Source: Nitrospinaceae bacterium (GTDB lineage: Bacteria; Nitrospinota; Nitrospinia; Nitrospinales; VA-1). From it: a DNA stretch of 38,599 bases. The stretch lies in contig JALPWY010000013.1 of NCBI GenBank assembly GCA_023271875.1, positions 1 to 38,599 of the forward strand, read 5' to 3'. This document shows, piece after piece, positions 1-7,556 of the stretch; within the stretch, counting starts at the first letter, position 1, and each line of letters starts with the position of its first letter. Position numbers and translations under genes: made by a program. The notes under the pieces are model-generated. The model made no database searches and had not been told where the DNA came from. It worked only from the letters and a program-made list of their open reading frames with translations.

Positions 1-55
1 CAAGACCAATTTCTGATACGCTAGTCCTCGTTTCACTAAAATTTCTAAAATTCAT
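1..55 (-). CDS. Aldo/keto reductase family protein, 5' end only (partial)
   Basis: Only the first 18 codons lie in the window; the gene runs off its left edge. The start ATG is preceded by a good Shine-Dalgarno (AGGAGAG, about four bases upstream). The visible protein starts MNFRNFSETRTSVSEIGL, which resembles the beginning of aldo/keto reductases (M-x-Y-R-x-L-G-x-T-G-L-x-V-S-x-I-G-L-G), NADPH-dependent oxidoreductases with a TIM-barrel fold. It is divergent from the SagB-type gene at 188. The family call rests on this short N-terminal match alone, and no catalytic residue is visible. Confidence 0.6.
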   Translation of the reverse strand, partial: MNFRNFSETRTSVSEIGL

Positions 56-106
56 TAAAGCTCTCCTGGTAACATGTTTTAATTCCACTTTTTTGTAAAA
101 TTAAAT

Positions 107-117
107 TGTTGGTAATT
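107..117. repeat. Left arm of an 11-bp inverted repeat flanking the SagB-type gene
   Basis: TGTTGGTAATT here recurs as its exact reverse complement AATTACCAACA at 1850-1860, just beyond the gene. Both arms are intergenic. It may be chance, a pair of protein-binding sites, or a relic of cassette movement. Confidence 0.3.
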
Positions 118-172
118 ATTTTTTAATCCGATTACAGCATATCCATATCAAAGAATAGGAAGAGTTATTATA

Positions 173-187
173 ATGATAGTTTATTAA
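173..187 (+). promoter_or_regulatory. Four-codon upstream mini-ORF directly abutting the SagB-type gene
   Basis: An ATG with codons for M-I-V-Y ends in TAA immediately before the ATG at 188. The only purine-rich Shine-Dalgarno-like sequence (AGGAAGAG, 157-164) is spaced for the mini-ORF rather than for the main gene. This could give termination-reinitiation coupling. It is an inference from spacing only. Confidence 0.3.
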
Positions 188-1804
188 ATGAGTGATCTAA
201 AAAATATATTTCAATACCATAATAACTCGAAACATAATTATTATTCGTTTGCTCCCGGTCCAGGCTATATGGATTGGGACTCTCAACCAGACCCTTTCCG
301 TAAATATGAAGGAGCAGATACTGTCAGCTTGAAGAAAATTCTGCAGACAGAAAGACCATTTTTTTCCGAAGCATTAAAGAGTTCTTTAATTGAAGCATCC
401 CGGGTGAGCTTTGACTCTATTTCACAATTGTTTTATGACAGTTTGGCCATTTCAGCTTGGAAGAGCTATCAGGGAACGAAGTGGGCATTGAGAGTCAACC
501 CATCAAGCGGTAACCTGCATCCAACAGAATCTTATCTCATTTCAGGCCCTATAGAGGGGCTTTCAAATTTACCGATCATTTCCCATTACTCACCTTTAAG
601 CCACAGCTTGGAAATTCGGGCTAATTTTCCAAATGAGGTTTGGGCCAAAATGGTGAAAGGATTGCCTGCTGATATGATATTTATAGGATTGAGCTCTATT
701 TACTGGCGTGAAGCTTGGAAATATGGGCTGAGAGCGTTTCGTTATTGTCATCACGACTTAGGCCATGCAATGGCAGCAATCAATTTTTCCTGTGCTTGTT
801 TGGGGTGGCGAGCTAACTTGGTGGATCGTTTTTCAACTAAGGATTTGGAATGTATTCTTGGGTTAGTTCATACGAATGAGAATGAAGTAGAGGTCCCAGA
901 TTGCTTAATAGCTATTATCCCGAATCAAGAGTCCTCAAAAATTAATATCAATAAGCAATTCATCGCCGATGATTTTTTAAAATTAATCTGGCACGGGATA
1001 CCGAATACTTTAAGTAGTGATCATCTTGAGTGGAAAGGAATACAAGAGGCTTCCAAAAGCTGTGAGAAACCCTTTACTGAAAGTCACTTAAACTTGGAAA
1101 GAGAGTTAGAGGTGTTATCTGATCTTCTCGATGACGATACCTATCCTCTCCAAAAAGCTATCCATCAAAGAAGAAGTGCAGTGTCAATGGACAGGAAAAC
1201 AAGAATCGATCGGAAGACATTTTATCAGTTTTTAATTAAAACTAATCAGCAGTTAAATCCAGCGCCATTTCAATCTTTTCCTTGGGAGCCACAAGTACAT
1301 TTAGGATTGTTTGTTCACAGAGTGAATGATCTTCCAACCGGTTTATATTTTTTGGTAAGGAATAAAAGCCACTTAGAGGAACTGAGGAAAAATTTCAAGA
1401 AAGAGTTTTTATGGGAAAAGCCAGATTTTTGTCCAGCAGATTTAGATTTATTTTTGCTTGAACAAGGCGACTATCTAGGCGCATCAAAGTCTGTCTCTTG
1501 TGGGCAGGATATAGCAGGAGATGGGTGCTTCAGTCTTGGAATGATCAGTGCCTTTGAAAAACCTTTAACCCAATACGGTTCTTGGTTTTATCCGAGGTTG
1601 TTTTGGGAATGTGGCGCTATTGGACAAGTATTATATTTGCAGGCAGAGGTCAGCGGTATTCGAAGTACCGGTATTGGATGTTTTTTTGACGATCCAGTTC
1701 ATGGTATTTTGGGGATCGAAGATATGAGCTACCAATCTTTATATCACTTTACTGTAGGTGGACCGGTTGAAGATAAAAGGCTGACCACACTCCCTCCATA
1801 TTAG
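188..1804 (+). CDS. SagB/ThcOx-type dehydrogenase with two nitroreductase-like domains
   Basis: The 538-residue protein has the layout of SagB-type dehydrogenases: an N-terminal nitroreductase-like half (about residues 60-250, with the family hallmark NPSSGNLHPTE at 104-114) and a C-terminal half (about 320-535, with an R-R-S motif near 340 and a GIRSTGIGCFFDD stretch near the end). SagB proteins are FMN enzymes that oxidise azolines to azoles during thiazole/oxazole-modified peptide maturation; many homologues are orphan. No YcaO cyclodehydratase, precursor peptide or exporter lies nearby, so its substrate is unknown. It is transcribed away from the partial aldo/keto reductase. Family assignment is firm, function is not. 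Confidence 0.85.
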   Translation: MSDLKNIFQYHNNSKHNYYSFAPGPGYMDWDSQPDPFRKYEGADTVSLKKILQTERPFFSEALKSSLIEASRVSFDSISQLFYDSLAISAWKSYQGTKWALRVNPSSGNLHPTESYLISGPIEGLSNLPIISHYSPLSHSLEIRANFPNEVWAKMVKGLPADMIFIGLSSIYWREAWKYGLRAFRYCHHDLGHAMAAINFSCACLGWRANLVDRFSTKDLECILGLVHTNENEVEVPDCLIAIIPNQESSKININKQFIADDFLKLIWHGIPNTLSSDHLEWKGIQEASKSCEKPFTESHLNLERELEVLSDLLDDDTYPLQKAIHQRRSAVSMDRKTRIDRKTFYQFLIKTNQQLNPAPFQSFPWEPQVHLGLFVHRVNDLPTGLYFLVRNKSHLEELRKNFKKEFLWEKPDFCPADLDLFLLEQGDYLGASKSVSCGQDIAGDGCFSLGMISAFEKPLTQYGSWFYPRLFWECGAIGQVLYLQAEVSGIRSTGIGCFFDDPVHGILGIEDMSYQSLYHFTVGGPVEDKRLTTLPPY

Positions 1805-1897
1805 AGTTAAAAAAACTGCTTTAAATGTGAACTAAGGTAAAAAGCATCCAATTACCAACAGTTTGTTTGTTTCTGTTAAAGAAGTATAAAAACTTAT

Positions 1898-2176
1898 CTA
1901 CGATTCCTTTTTAAAGAATGTCCCTTTGATCATTAGGTATGCAGGGCGGTTTCCAGGTTTATGTATCTTCGGTGTTCCTAGCTTTTGCTTACATTGGTAA
2001 CATTCAAGCAGAGGGATTTCTAATTTTAACTTTGGGTTCTTAAACTGCTTAAAATACTCAGGTTCTAAAATTTGTTTAACATAAATGCGAATGAGAGAGC
2101 CAGAGCCTTCTTTTCGGTAGCGTAAAATAAATCCATTGCATTGGCTACAAAATATGCTGAAAGATCGGCTTGGCAT
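1898..2176 (-). CDS. Small zinc-ribbon protein of unknown function
   Basis: This 92-residue protein has two CxxC pairs (C-S-Q-C at 10-13 and C-Y-Q-C at about 59-62). Four cysteines spaced this way are typical of a structural zinc ribbon. The segment between them is rich in charged and beta-prone residues (RKEGSGSLIRIYVKQ). There is no signal peptide or membrane segment, so it is probably cytoplasmic. It is convergent with the SagB-type gene and lies downstream of the CobW-type GTPase on the same strand, which could suggest a zinc-supply link. I do not recognise a named family. Confidence 0.65.
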   Translation of the reverse strand: MPSRSFSIFCSQCNGFILRYRKEGSGSLIRIYVKQILEPEYFKQFKNPKLKLEIPLLECYQCKQKLGTPKIHKPGNRPAYLMIKGTFFKKES

Positions 2177-2330
2177 ATAAAAGATTAAGTTAGAAAGGGA
2201 AGCATTTTTAGATATAGGCTGAGGTATTTAAATCAAGATACAAATTAAAAAAATGGAAGTGTTAGAGTTTGCTATCTAATTGAAAAATTTTGAAATGGTT
2301 GAGGTAAGTTTTAATCTTCACTTGGGTTCA

Positions 2331-3314
2331 TTAGGGTTCAATGCAAGACTGAATGCCCTTTTCTAACCTTTCTTTATTAAGGTTTCGACCAATAAAAACC
2401 ATTTTATTTTCTTTAGGCCTATTATTCCATGCAATATCGAAACGGCCTTCGAATAACATATAGACACTCTGAAAAATATAACGTTTGTCTGAATTATTGG
2501 CATTGAGGATACCTTTAGCCCTAAATACGTCCATTCCTTCCATTATTAACAACATCCTTAACCAGTGGTTGAATTTATCAGGGTCAATGGTGCCAGGACA
2601 AGCAATTGAGACAGAGGTTATGTCACTTTCATGTTCATGGTGGTTATCGTGAAGGCCATGTTCAAGGAACTCATTGTCTGAAAGATTAACGTTACTAAGA
2701 TCAAAACCACCAATGTCTATTAGATGATTTAGATCTATTTGCGCATTTTTAGTGTTAAATAGTATTGCAGTGGGATTAATGGCACGAACATGATTCTCTA
2801 AATTTTTTAATTCTTCTTGGGATACTAAGTCAGACTTATTAAGAAGTAGGACATGTGAGAAAGCTATTTGTTCCCATGCGACCTCAACATCTTTAAGATG
2901 GTTCCAGGCATTTTTAGAATCAATTAGTGTAATGATGCCATCTAAAAAAAGTGATTGATTGATTTCATTTTCTAGGAGAAATGCTTGGGCTACTGGACCA
3001 GGAGAAGCGAGTCCTGTTCCTTCGATAACTACGTAATCAAATTTATCTTGACGATTCATTAACCGATTTAGAGTTTCAATTAGATCGCTTCGCACCGAAC
3101 AACAGATACAGCCATTTTTCATTTCAAATATTTCATCACTTTTCCCAATGAGAAGATCTGAATCAATATCCGTATCGCCAAACTCATTTTCAATGACAGC
3201 AATTCGCTTCCCATGTTTATTTTTAAGTATATGGTTAAGAAGCGTAGTCTTTCCGGAGCCTAAGAAACCAGTCAATAAGGTAACGGGAATAAGTTTTTCT
3301 TTAGGTGAGCTCAT
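2331..3314 (-). CDS. CobW/YjiA-type GTPase (G3E family metallochaperone)
   Basis: The 327-residue protein shows all hallmarks of the COG0523 G3E family: Walker A GFLGSGKT at 16-23, the metal-binding CxCC motif (C69, C71, C72), a Walker B-like VVIEGTG near 95-101, the guanine-specificity NKSD at 159-162, and a histidine-rich loop at 219-228. The C-terminal CobW_C domain runs from about 230 to the end. These GTPases deliver zinc, cobalt or other metals to client proteins in the cytoplasm; the metal here is not predictable from sequence. It is divergent from the 76-residue gene at 3500, with a palindrome between them. Start ATG is well placed but lacks a strong Shine-Dalgarno. Confidence 0.92.
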   Translation of the reverse strand: MSSPKEKLIPVTLLTGFLGSGKTTLLNHILKNKHGKRIAVIENEFGDTDIDSDLLIGKSDEIFEMKNGCICCSVRSDLIETLNRLMNRQDKFDYVVIEGTGLASPGPVAQAFLLENEINQSLFLDGIITLIDSKNAWNHLKDVEVAWEQIAFSHVLLLNKSDLVSQEELKNLENHVRAINPTAILFNTKNAQIDLNHLIDIGGFDLSNVNLSDNEFLEHGLHDNHHEHESDITSVSIACPGTIDPDKFNHWLRMLLIMEGMDVFRAKGILNANNSDKRYIFQSVYMLFEGRFDIAWNNRPKENKMVFIGRNLNKERLEKGIQSCIEP

Positions 3315-3364
3315 GTAGCTATATTCATAGAGAAAGATTATTTAACTTGGTTGAATTATAGAGT

Positions 3365-3380
3365 TATATAATCCTATATA
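3365..3380. promoter_or_regulatory. AT-rich palindrome in a divergent promoter region
   Basis: TATATA-ATCC-TATATA forms a short inverted repeat 51 bases upstream of the CobW-type gene and about 120 upstream of the gene at 3500. It could be an operator (a metalloregulator such as Zur would fit the neighbour) or simply AT-rich promoter DNA. No match to a defined consensus is claimed. Confidence 0.25.
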
Positions 3381-3499
3381 GTAGAGTGCAATTCAACGTG
3401 TGAGTTTAATAATAGGATTCATTAAGCGAAATTTTTACTTGAGATATTTTTTCTAAATATATTTAAGGCAAGAGCATAATTATTTTTTGGAGGTAATGT

Positions 3500-3730
3500 G
3501 TGGCTGATAAAAGATACCTGTTGCAGTTTAAAGCAGCTACTGGATTTAAAGTAGTATTGGAATTTGGTGGGGAGGAAGAATTGAATCAAAATATTGAGAG
3601 AGTCAAAGAGGCTGAGCTGACATGGGAGAGGCTCCCAAGTTTTAATTTAAATTTTGATCAAGCTGACTTATTTATGGACATGAGAAGTCCAGAGTGTATA
3701 GAACAGTTTGATTTAGAAGATTGGTTGTAA
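3500..3730 (+). CDS. Small conserved-looking hypothetical protein, 76 aa
   Basis: The GTG start is chosen because a strong Shine-Dalgarno (GGAGGT, 3489-3494) lies five bases upstream. The protein is acidic, with no signal peptide, no cysteine pair and no membrane span. It has an amphipathic middle (EEELNQNIERVKEAEL) and a final acidic-aromatic tail (FDLEDWL). I do not recognise a family. It is followed by an intergenic stretch holding two possible tiny minus-strand ORFs. Confidence 0.7.
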   Translation: MADKRYLLQFKAATGFKVVLEFGGEEELNQNIERVKEAELTWERLPSFNLNFDQADLFMDMRSPECIEQFDLEDWL

Positions 3731-3756
3731 AGGCCAGTAATAAATTGTTTGACAGG

Positions 3757-3831
3757 CTACATTTTATAGATCATTAAAATAAAGCCGAGAATTACACTGA
3801 ACGCAACCATCCAAGCCATGAATTTCAACAT
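3757..3831 (-). CDS. Possible 24-aa single-span membrane microprotein
   Basis: The predicted peptide is M-L-K-F-M-A-W-M-V, then a hydrophobic run (AFSVILGFILMI), ending Y-K-M. It would form one short transmembrane helix with basic residues at both ends. It shares strand and orientation with the 56-codon ORF upstream (3931-4101). There is no convincing Shine-Dalgarno. The evidence is coding plausibility only. Confidence 0.35.
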   Translation of the reverse strand: MLKFMAWMVAFSVILGFILMIYKM

Positions 3832-3930
3832 TATTTAGTGTTTTTTATGAGGTAAGTTTTAAGTTAAATAAAATAACCAAGTAGAAAATAAAATATATCT
3901 TGAGTTTTTTAACTAAAGGATTGATGAAAA

Positions 3931-4101
3931 TTAATTCAGACTGAATATAGGCAGGTCGTTAGATTTTGTTCTTTGGAGGATTTTCTCGACAGCGCACCCA
4001 GGAAGGACTTTTTTGGATAACTCGATTCCATCGCGTAATTGGAGTGCCTCAGCTAAATTTAAAGGTCGTTTTCTTAACGGCCATTTTTGAGTCGGGGCCA
4101 T
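3931..4101 (-). CDS. Possible small basic protein, 56 aa
   Basis: An ATG-initiated ORF starting MAPTQKWPLRKRPLNLAEAL and ending with DLPIFSLN has protein-like composition (amphipathic helix LAEALQLRDGIELSKK, one cysteine). It occupies the otherwise empty stretch between the 76-residue gene and the pentapeptide-repeat gene. Upstream codons reach a stop without another start, and no clear Shine-Dalgarno is seen. No family recognised. The rest of the 3731-4224 interval shows nothing else I can support. Confidence 0.45.
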   Translation of the reverse strand: MAPTQKWPLRKRPLNLAEALQLRDGIELSKKVLPGCAVEKILQRTKSNDLPIFSLN

Positions 4102-4224
4102 AATATTGATTTTATAACAAGCTATTTATTATAGGAGATTTATAAATTATAAATTATACATTTGTTAAATTCAAGATTTTAAAAATGTATTTAAAGAAAT
4201 TATATTTCTAGGCATTCAAAAGAG

Positions 4225-5778
4225 CTAGTCCCGGTTTTTATAATCTTTGGAATCAGAAAAATCGGTATCGGTTGTGTCTGCCCCACTAAAATCAGCGTCA
4301 GTGAGAATAGCATTTGAGAAGTTTGCATCCACTAGTTTCGTCCCGGCTAGGTTGGCTTGCGATAGATTTGCTTTAGAAAAATCAGCATGCTCTAGGTCTG
4401 CCCTGTGAAGATTGGAGTCTTTGAGATTAGCCTGATGGAATATTGCTTTTGTAAGTTTTGCTCCGGATAAGTCACTTCCCTCAAGGTTGGCATTTTTTAA
4501 ATTAGCATTTCTAATATCAGCACCTGTTAGAAATGAGTTTTTAATTTCCGCGTTTTCCAGAACTGATTCTGTTAAATCAGCACGGCTTAAATCAACCCCT
4601 GTCAATTTTGCTCCGGTAAAATCTGCCCCCTTCATATTTCCTCCGCTCAGGTCGGCTCCTGAAAGATCAACGCCTGCAAGTTTTCCTTTGCTGATGTTTG
4701 CTTTAGTTAGTTGAGCTTCTTGTAATGATGCATCATTCAGCTTTATTCGCCCAAGGTCTGCTCCGTCTAATTCAACCTTCTCAAGTTTAGCGTTCGTAAG
4801 ATCGGCTATATTGAGATCTGCTTCTTTTAAATTTGAGTTAAGTATGTGAGTGCGCCTTAGAATAGCTCCTCCAAGTTTTGCCCTCAAAAGATTTGTTCCT
4901 TTAAGTGTTGCATCTGAAATGTCTGCTCCGGTTAGGTCAGCACGGGTTAAGCAAGCATCAGTAAAGTCAGCCTTTACAAGTTTTGAACCTTTGATCTGTG
5001 CTCTATTGAGATTGGTGCCTATGAATTTCGATTCAAAGAATACAGCCATGCTTAGCCTAGCATCAGTGAAGTCAGCATTTTTTAAGTTAGCGCCGCTTAA
5101 TTTAACTCGGTTAAAATCAGCTCCTACGGCTTTTACATTGGTTAATTCAGATCGACTAAAATCAGCTAAACCACATGTAACTTCATTCAGGTTTGCGTTA
5201 GTAAGATTCGATTCGATTAATTTACACTTTCTTAAATTAGAGCGTTCCAGCATTGCTTCGCTTAGATTTGCTCTGTTGAGTGTGCTTCCTTCAAGGTTAG
5301 CGTCCTCCAGAATTGCTTGACTGAGATTAGCATCTGAAAGGTCAGCTTCTGACAAGTTTGTGTCGTTTAAACTTGCATTTTTTAGATTGGTTTTTCTTAG
5401 AGAGGAATTAGATAGGTTAGCCCTATTGAGAGTTGCTTTTGTAAGGTTTGCGTTTTGTATACTGATACTCAGAAAATTAAGATCTGATAAGTCGAGTTCT
5501 GAAAGATCACAATTATCAAGAGATGGGACTGGGGGGTGGTCTACCTCATCCTGTGATTCTTCGTCTAGAGGAGTAACTTCTGTAAGAGCTTCCTCGTCAG
5601 TTTCATCTTCTTTTTCTTTATCAGAATTTTGAGAGTTATTGTCCACTCCTTTCTCCAGACTATCATCGTCTGTCTCGGGCGGATTTTCTTCTACATCTTC
5701 ATGGGCTTCTTTGACAGCTTTGTATGCAGCGAATTCCTCAAGTCGTTCTTCCACTTCTTCGCGCGTCATTTTTGCCAT
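4225..5778 (-). CDS. Long pentapeptide-repeat protein with acidic N-terminal head
   Basis: This 517-residue protein has an N-terminal region (residues 1 to about 87) very rich in Glu and Asp, followed by about 84 uninterrupted pentapeptide units of the A(D/N)LxX type from about 88 to 505. Pentapeptide repeats fold as a right-handed quadrilateral beta-helix, here about 21 coils, and some family members mimic DNA or bind gyrase. There is no signal peptide or membrane span, so it is probably cytoplasmic. The acidic head is an uncommon addition. The start is the first of two nearby ATGs (the second is codon 4). Repeats degenerate slightly at both ends. Fold is certain, function is not. Confidence 0.9.
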   Translation of the reverse strand: MAKMTREEVEERLEEFAAYKAVKEAHEDVEENPPETDDDSLEKGVDNNSQNSDKEKEDETDEEALTEVTPLDEESQDEVDHPPVPSLDNCDLSELDLSDLNFLSISIQNANLTKATLNRANLSNSSLRKTNLKNASLNDTNLSEADLSDANLSQAILEDANLEGSTLNRANLSEAMLERSNLRKCKLIESNLTNANLNEVTCGLADFSRSELTNVKAVGADFNRVKLSGANLKNADFTDARLSMAVFFESKFIGTNLNRAQIKGSKLVKADFTDACLTRADLTGADISDATLKGTNLLRAKLGGAILRRTHILNSNLKEADLNIADLTNAKLEKVELDGADLGRIKLNDASLQEAQLTKANISKGKLAGVDLSGADLSGGNMKGADFTGAKLTGVDLSRADLTESVLENAEIKNSFLTGADIRNANLKNANLEGSDLSGAKLTKAIFHQANLKDSNLHRADLEHADFSKANLSQANLAGTKLVDANFSNAILTDADFSGADTTDTDFSDSKDYKNRD

Positions 5779-6106
5779 TATTGATTTCTCGTTTCAAGTG
5801 AGATTTCGATATCGCGGATTCAATTGTAATGCAGTGAATCGTTTTAGGTAGTTTTTTTAGTACGTTGATTTAAGGAGAAACAATAGCCTAGGTCTAGGGA
5901 TAACGCAAGTCTTTAGGGATAAAAATTAGGTGATTAGTGATTATATCAATCATTGGCCTTTGTTTTGCTATGAATTTTAGGATAGAAAGTTTGAGATGAC
6001 CTTATTTAAAGTTTTCTTGTATGATTTTAAATGAATGCTCTACACTGTTAACAATTCATTATCTCAAATAATTTGCCCGAAAGTTTTATAGATTGAGAGG
6101 TTGCTT
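5779..6106. other. Intergenic region without a recognisable gene
   Basis: This divergent region between the pentapeptide-repeat gene and the DCC protein gene is AT-rich with stops in all frames. No hairpin terminator, tRNA or convincing promoter was found. It presumably holds both promoters. Confidence 0.5.
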
Positions 6107-6460
6107 GTGAATGAGGCGAGGTCGACATTGCTATATAATGGTGAGTGCAGCTTTTGTGTTTGTTGGGTCGAGTGGTTGAAGGCAATAACAAAGGATCAAG
6201 TTGAGTATTTATCTTTCCAATCATCGCCCGAACGGTTCCCAAAAATTCTAATTGAGGATTGTCAACGTTCGATTCATTGGATTGATCTAAAGGAAAATGT
6301 GTTTAAAGGGGCAGAAGCAATTTTTAGAATTCTAGCCTGTGTTCCTGGGAGAACCTGGCCCCTATGGATGTATGAAAATACTCCTGGTTTTGCTTTAGTT
6401 GCCGAGCGTTTTTACCAAATGGTTTCTAAAAACAGAAAGTTTCTTAGATTTATTTGTTGA
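6107..6460 (+). CDS. DCC family thiol-disulfide protein (DUF393)
   Basis: The 117-residue protein begins near LLYNGECSFCVCW, which fits the DUF393 signature YDGxCxxC with the redox pair C14/C17 in a thioredoxin-like fold. It continues with a family-typical W-I-D-L-K and a G-A-E-A-I-F-R-I segment (compare ...G.dAl..il). GTG at 6107 is preferred over TTG at 6101 because the Shine-Dalgarno GAGAGG (6095-6100) is six bases from it. The role is probably a thiol-disulfide oxidoreductase with unknown partner. It precedes the HTH-hydrolase gene on the same strand, 100 bases apart. Confidence 0.85.
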   Translation: MNEARSTLLYNGECSFCVCWVEWLKAITKDQVEYLSFQSSPERFPKILIEDCQRSIHWIDLKENVFKGAEAIFRILACVPGRTWPLWMYENTPGFALVAERFYQMVSKNRKFLRFIC

Positions 6461-6560
6461 TCATGCTCTCAATTGATAGAAAAAAATCTTTGTTAATTTT
6501 GACCGCTAGTCATTAATTAATTTGATTTGGTACAATCGATTATTTCTAGGAAGAAGAGAT

Positions 6561-7397
6561 ATGGATCTGGAAGATGAGTTAGGTGATATTTTGGAAAAGG
6601 CTCGAGATGGTAAAAGGTGGAGTCAGGTTGACTTGGCAAAGTCAACGGGAATATCCATAGAAGATATTGTGCGCATTGAAAATTACGAGTTGATTCCAGA
6701 GGAAAAGGTTATTTTTAAAATAGCCAATGCCCTTAATTTACATGGTCCTTCTCTGGCTGCTATTGCTGGTGGTAAATGGACCCCAAAAGAGACAACTGTA
6801 GACCCTGGCCATTTCGATATCATTTGTCTCAATGTGTTTATGGGCAGTTACCCAGTAAAATGCTATTTGCTGATTTGTCGAGAAACTCGCGAAATGGCGG
6901 TCATAGATACCGGTGCTAATCCGGAAGTAATAATAAAAAAAACTTGCGCATTAGGTATTAAACCAAAAATGATTTTGTTGACTCATACACATCCGGATCA
7001 TGCTGGGGGTTTGGCCCAATTGGATAGAGAGTTTGGATGCCCCACCTGGGTTGATAAAATAGAACCACGTCCCTCTGGGAGTCGTGACTTGCGTATAATA
7101 GAGGGGGGCGATTCAATTATGTTAGGCAAGTTAAAAATCGCGACTATCCCTACCCGTGGTCACACCCCAGGAGGAATTTCTTTCAAGGTAAACCATTCCG
7201 TTTTTTCAGGGGACGCTATTTTTGCTGGTTCTATGGGACGCGCCAACTCTTCTTGGATGGGTTTGTTCGATTCTATTACTAAAAATTTATTAACACTGCC
7301 CGAGAATACGCGGCTATACCCAGGACATGGCCCTGCCACGACTGTGGGTGAGGAAAAAATGCACAACCCATTCTTTTGCGACAAAGTTTTCCAATAG
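6561..7397 (+). CDS. Fusion of an XRE-type HTH domain to a metallo-beta-lactamase-fold hydrolase
   Basis: The 278-residue protein combines an N-terminal helix-turn-helix (about 1-70; W-S-Q-V-D-L-A-K-S-T-G-I-S is the HTH core) with a glyoxalase II-like metallo-beta-lactamase domain (about 85-278). Metal ligands are all present: THTHPDH at 141-147 (H142, H144, D146, H147), H201, D218 and H256. The domain is typical of MBL hydrolases acting on thioesters or similar small substrates. The start at 6561 is chosen over an upstream TTG because AGGAAGAAG lies just before it. The fusion suggests ligand- or substrate-responsive transcription control, but the substrate is unknown. Confidence 0.88.
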   Translation: MDLEDELGDILEKARDGKRWSQVDLAKSTGISIEDIVRIENYELIPEEKVIFKIANALNLHGPSLAAIAGGKWTPKETTVDPGHFDIICLNVFMGSYPVKCYLLICRETREMAVIDTGANPEVIIKKTCALGIKPKMILLTHTHPDHAGGLAQLDREFGCPTWVDKIEPRPSGSRDLRIIEGGDSIMLGKLKIATIPTRGHTPGGISFKVNHSVFSGDAIFAGSMGRANSSWMGLFDSITKNLLTLPENTRLYPGHGPATTVGEEKMHNPFFCDKVFQ

Positions 7398-7516
7398 ATA
7401 CGTCTTTATTTCGAATTATACTTCGCTAACCCCCTTCGTCTTTTTTCGCATTTTGCATTGCCTGGAATGAATTTTATATTTTTCCTTTAGTTTGTTCTGG
7501 TCTGATAGCTGTGGTA

Positions 7517-7528
7517 GTCTCATGAGAC
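7517..7528. promoter_or_regulatory. Perfect 12-bp palindrome upstream of the FG-GAP lipoprotein gene
   Basis: GTCTCATGAGAC is a perfect palindrome about 28 bases before the start codon at 7557, a position suited to an operator. No known consensus is claimed. Confidence 0.25.
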
Positions 7529-7556
7529 GGTCAATTTCCCCAAAATTAATCCTCAA

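Noticed and set aside
4487-5632. Plus-strand ORFs antisense to the pentapeptide-repeat gene
   Set aside because: Mirror of the repeat codon pattern; they lack start signals and protein-like composition.
7416-7523. A 35-codon minus-strand ORF rich in lysine and arginine between the hydrolase and FG-GAP genes
   Set aside because: No Shine-Dalgarno and it lies across the likely promoter and palindrome of the FG-GAP gene; chance ORF more likely.
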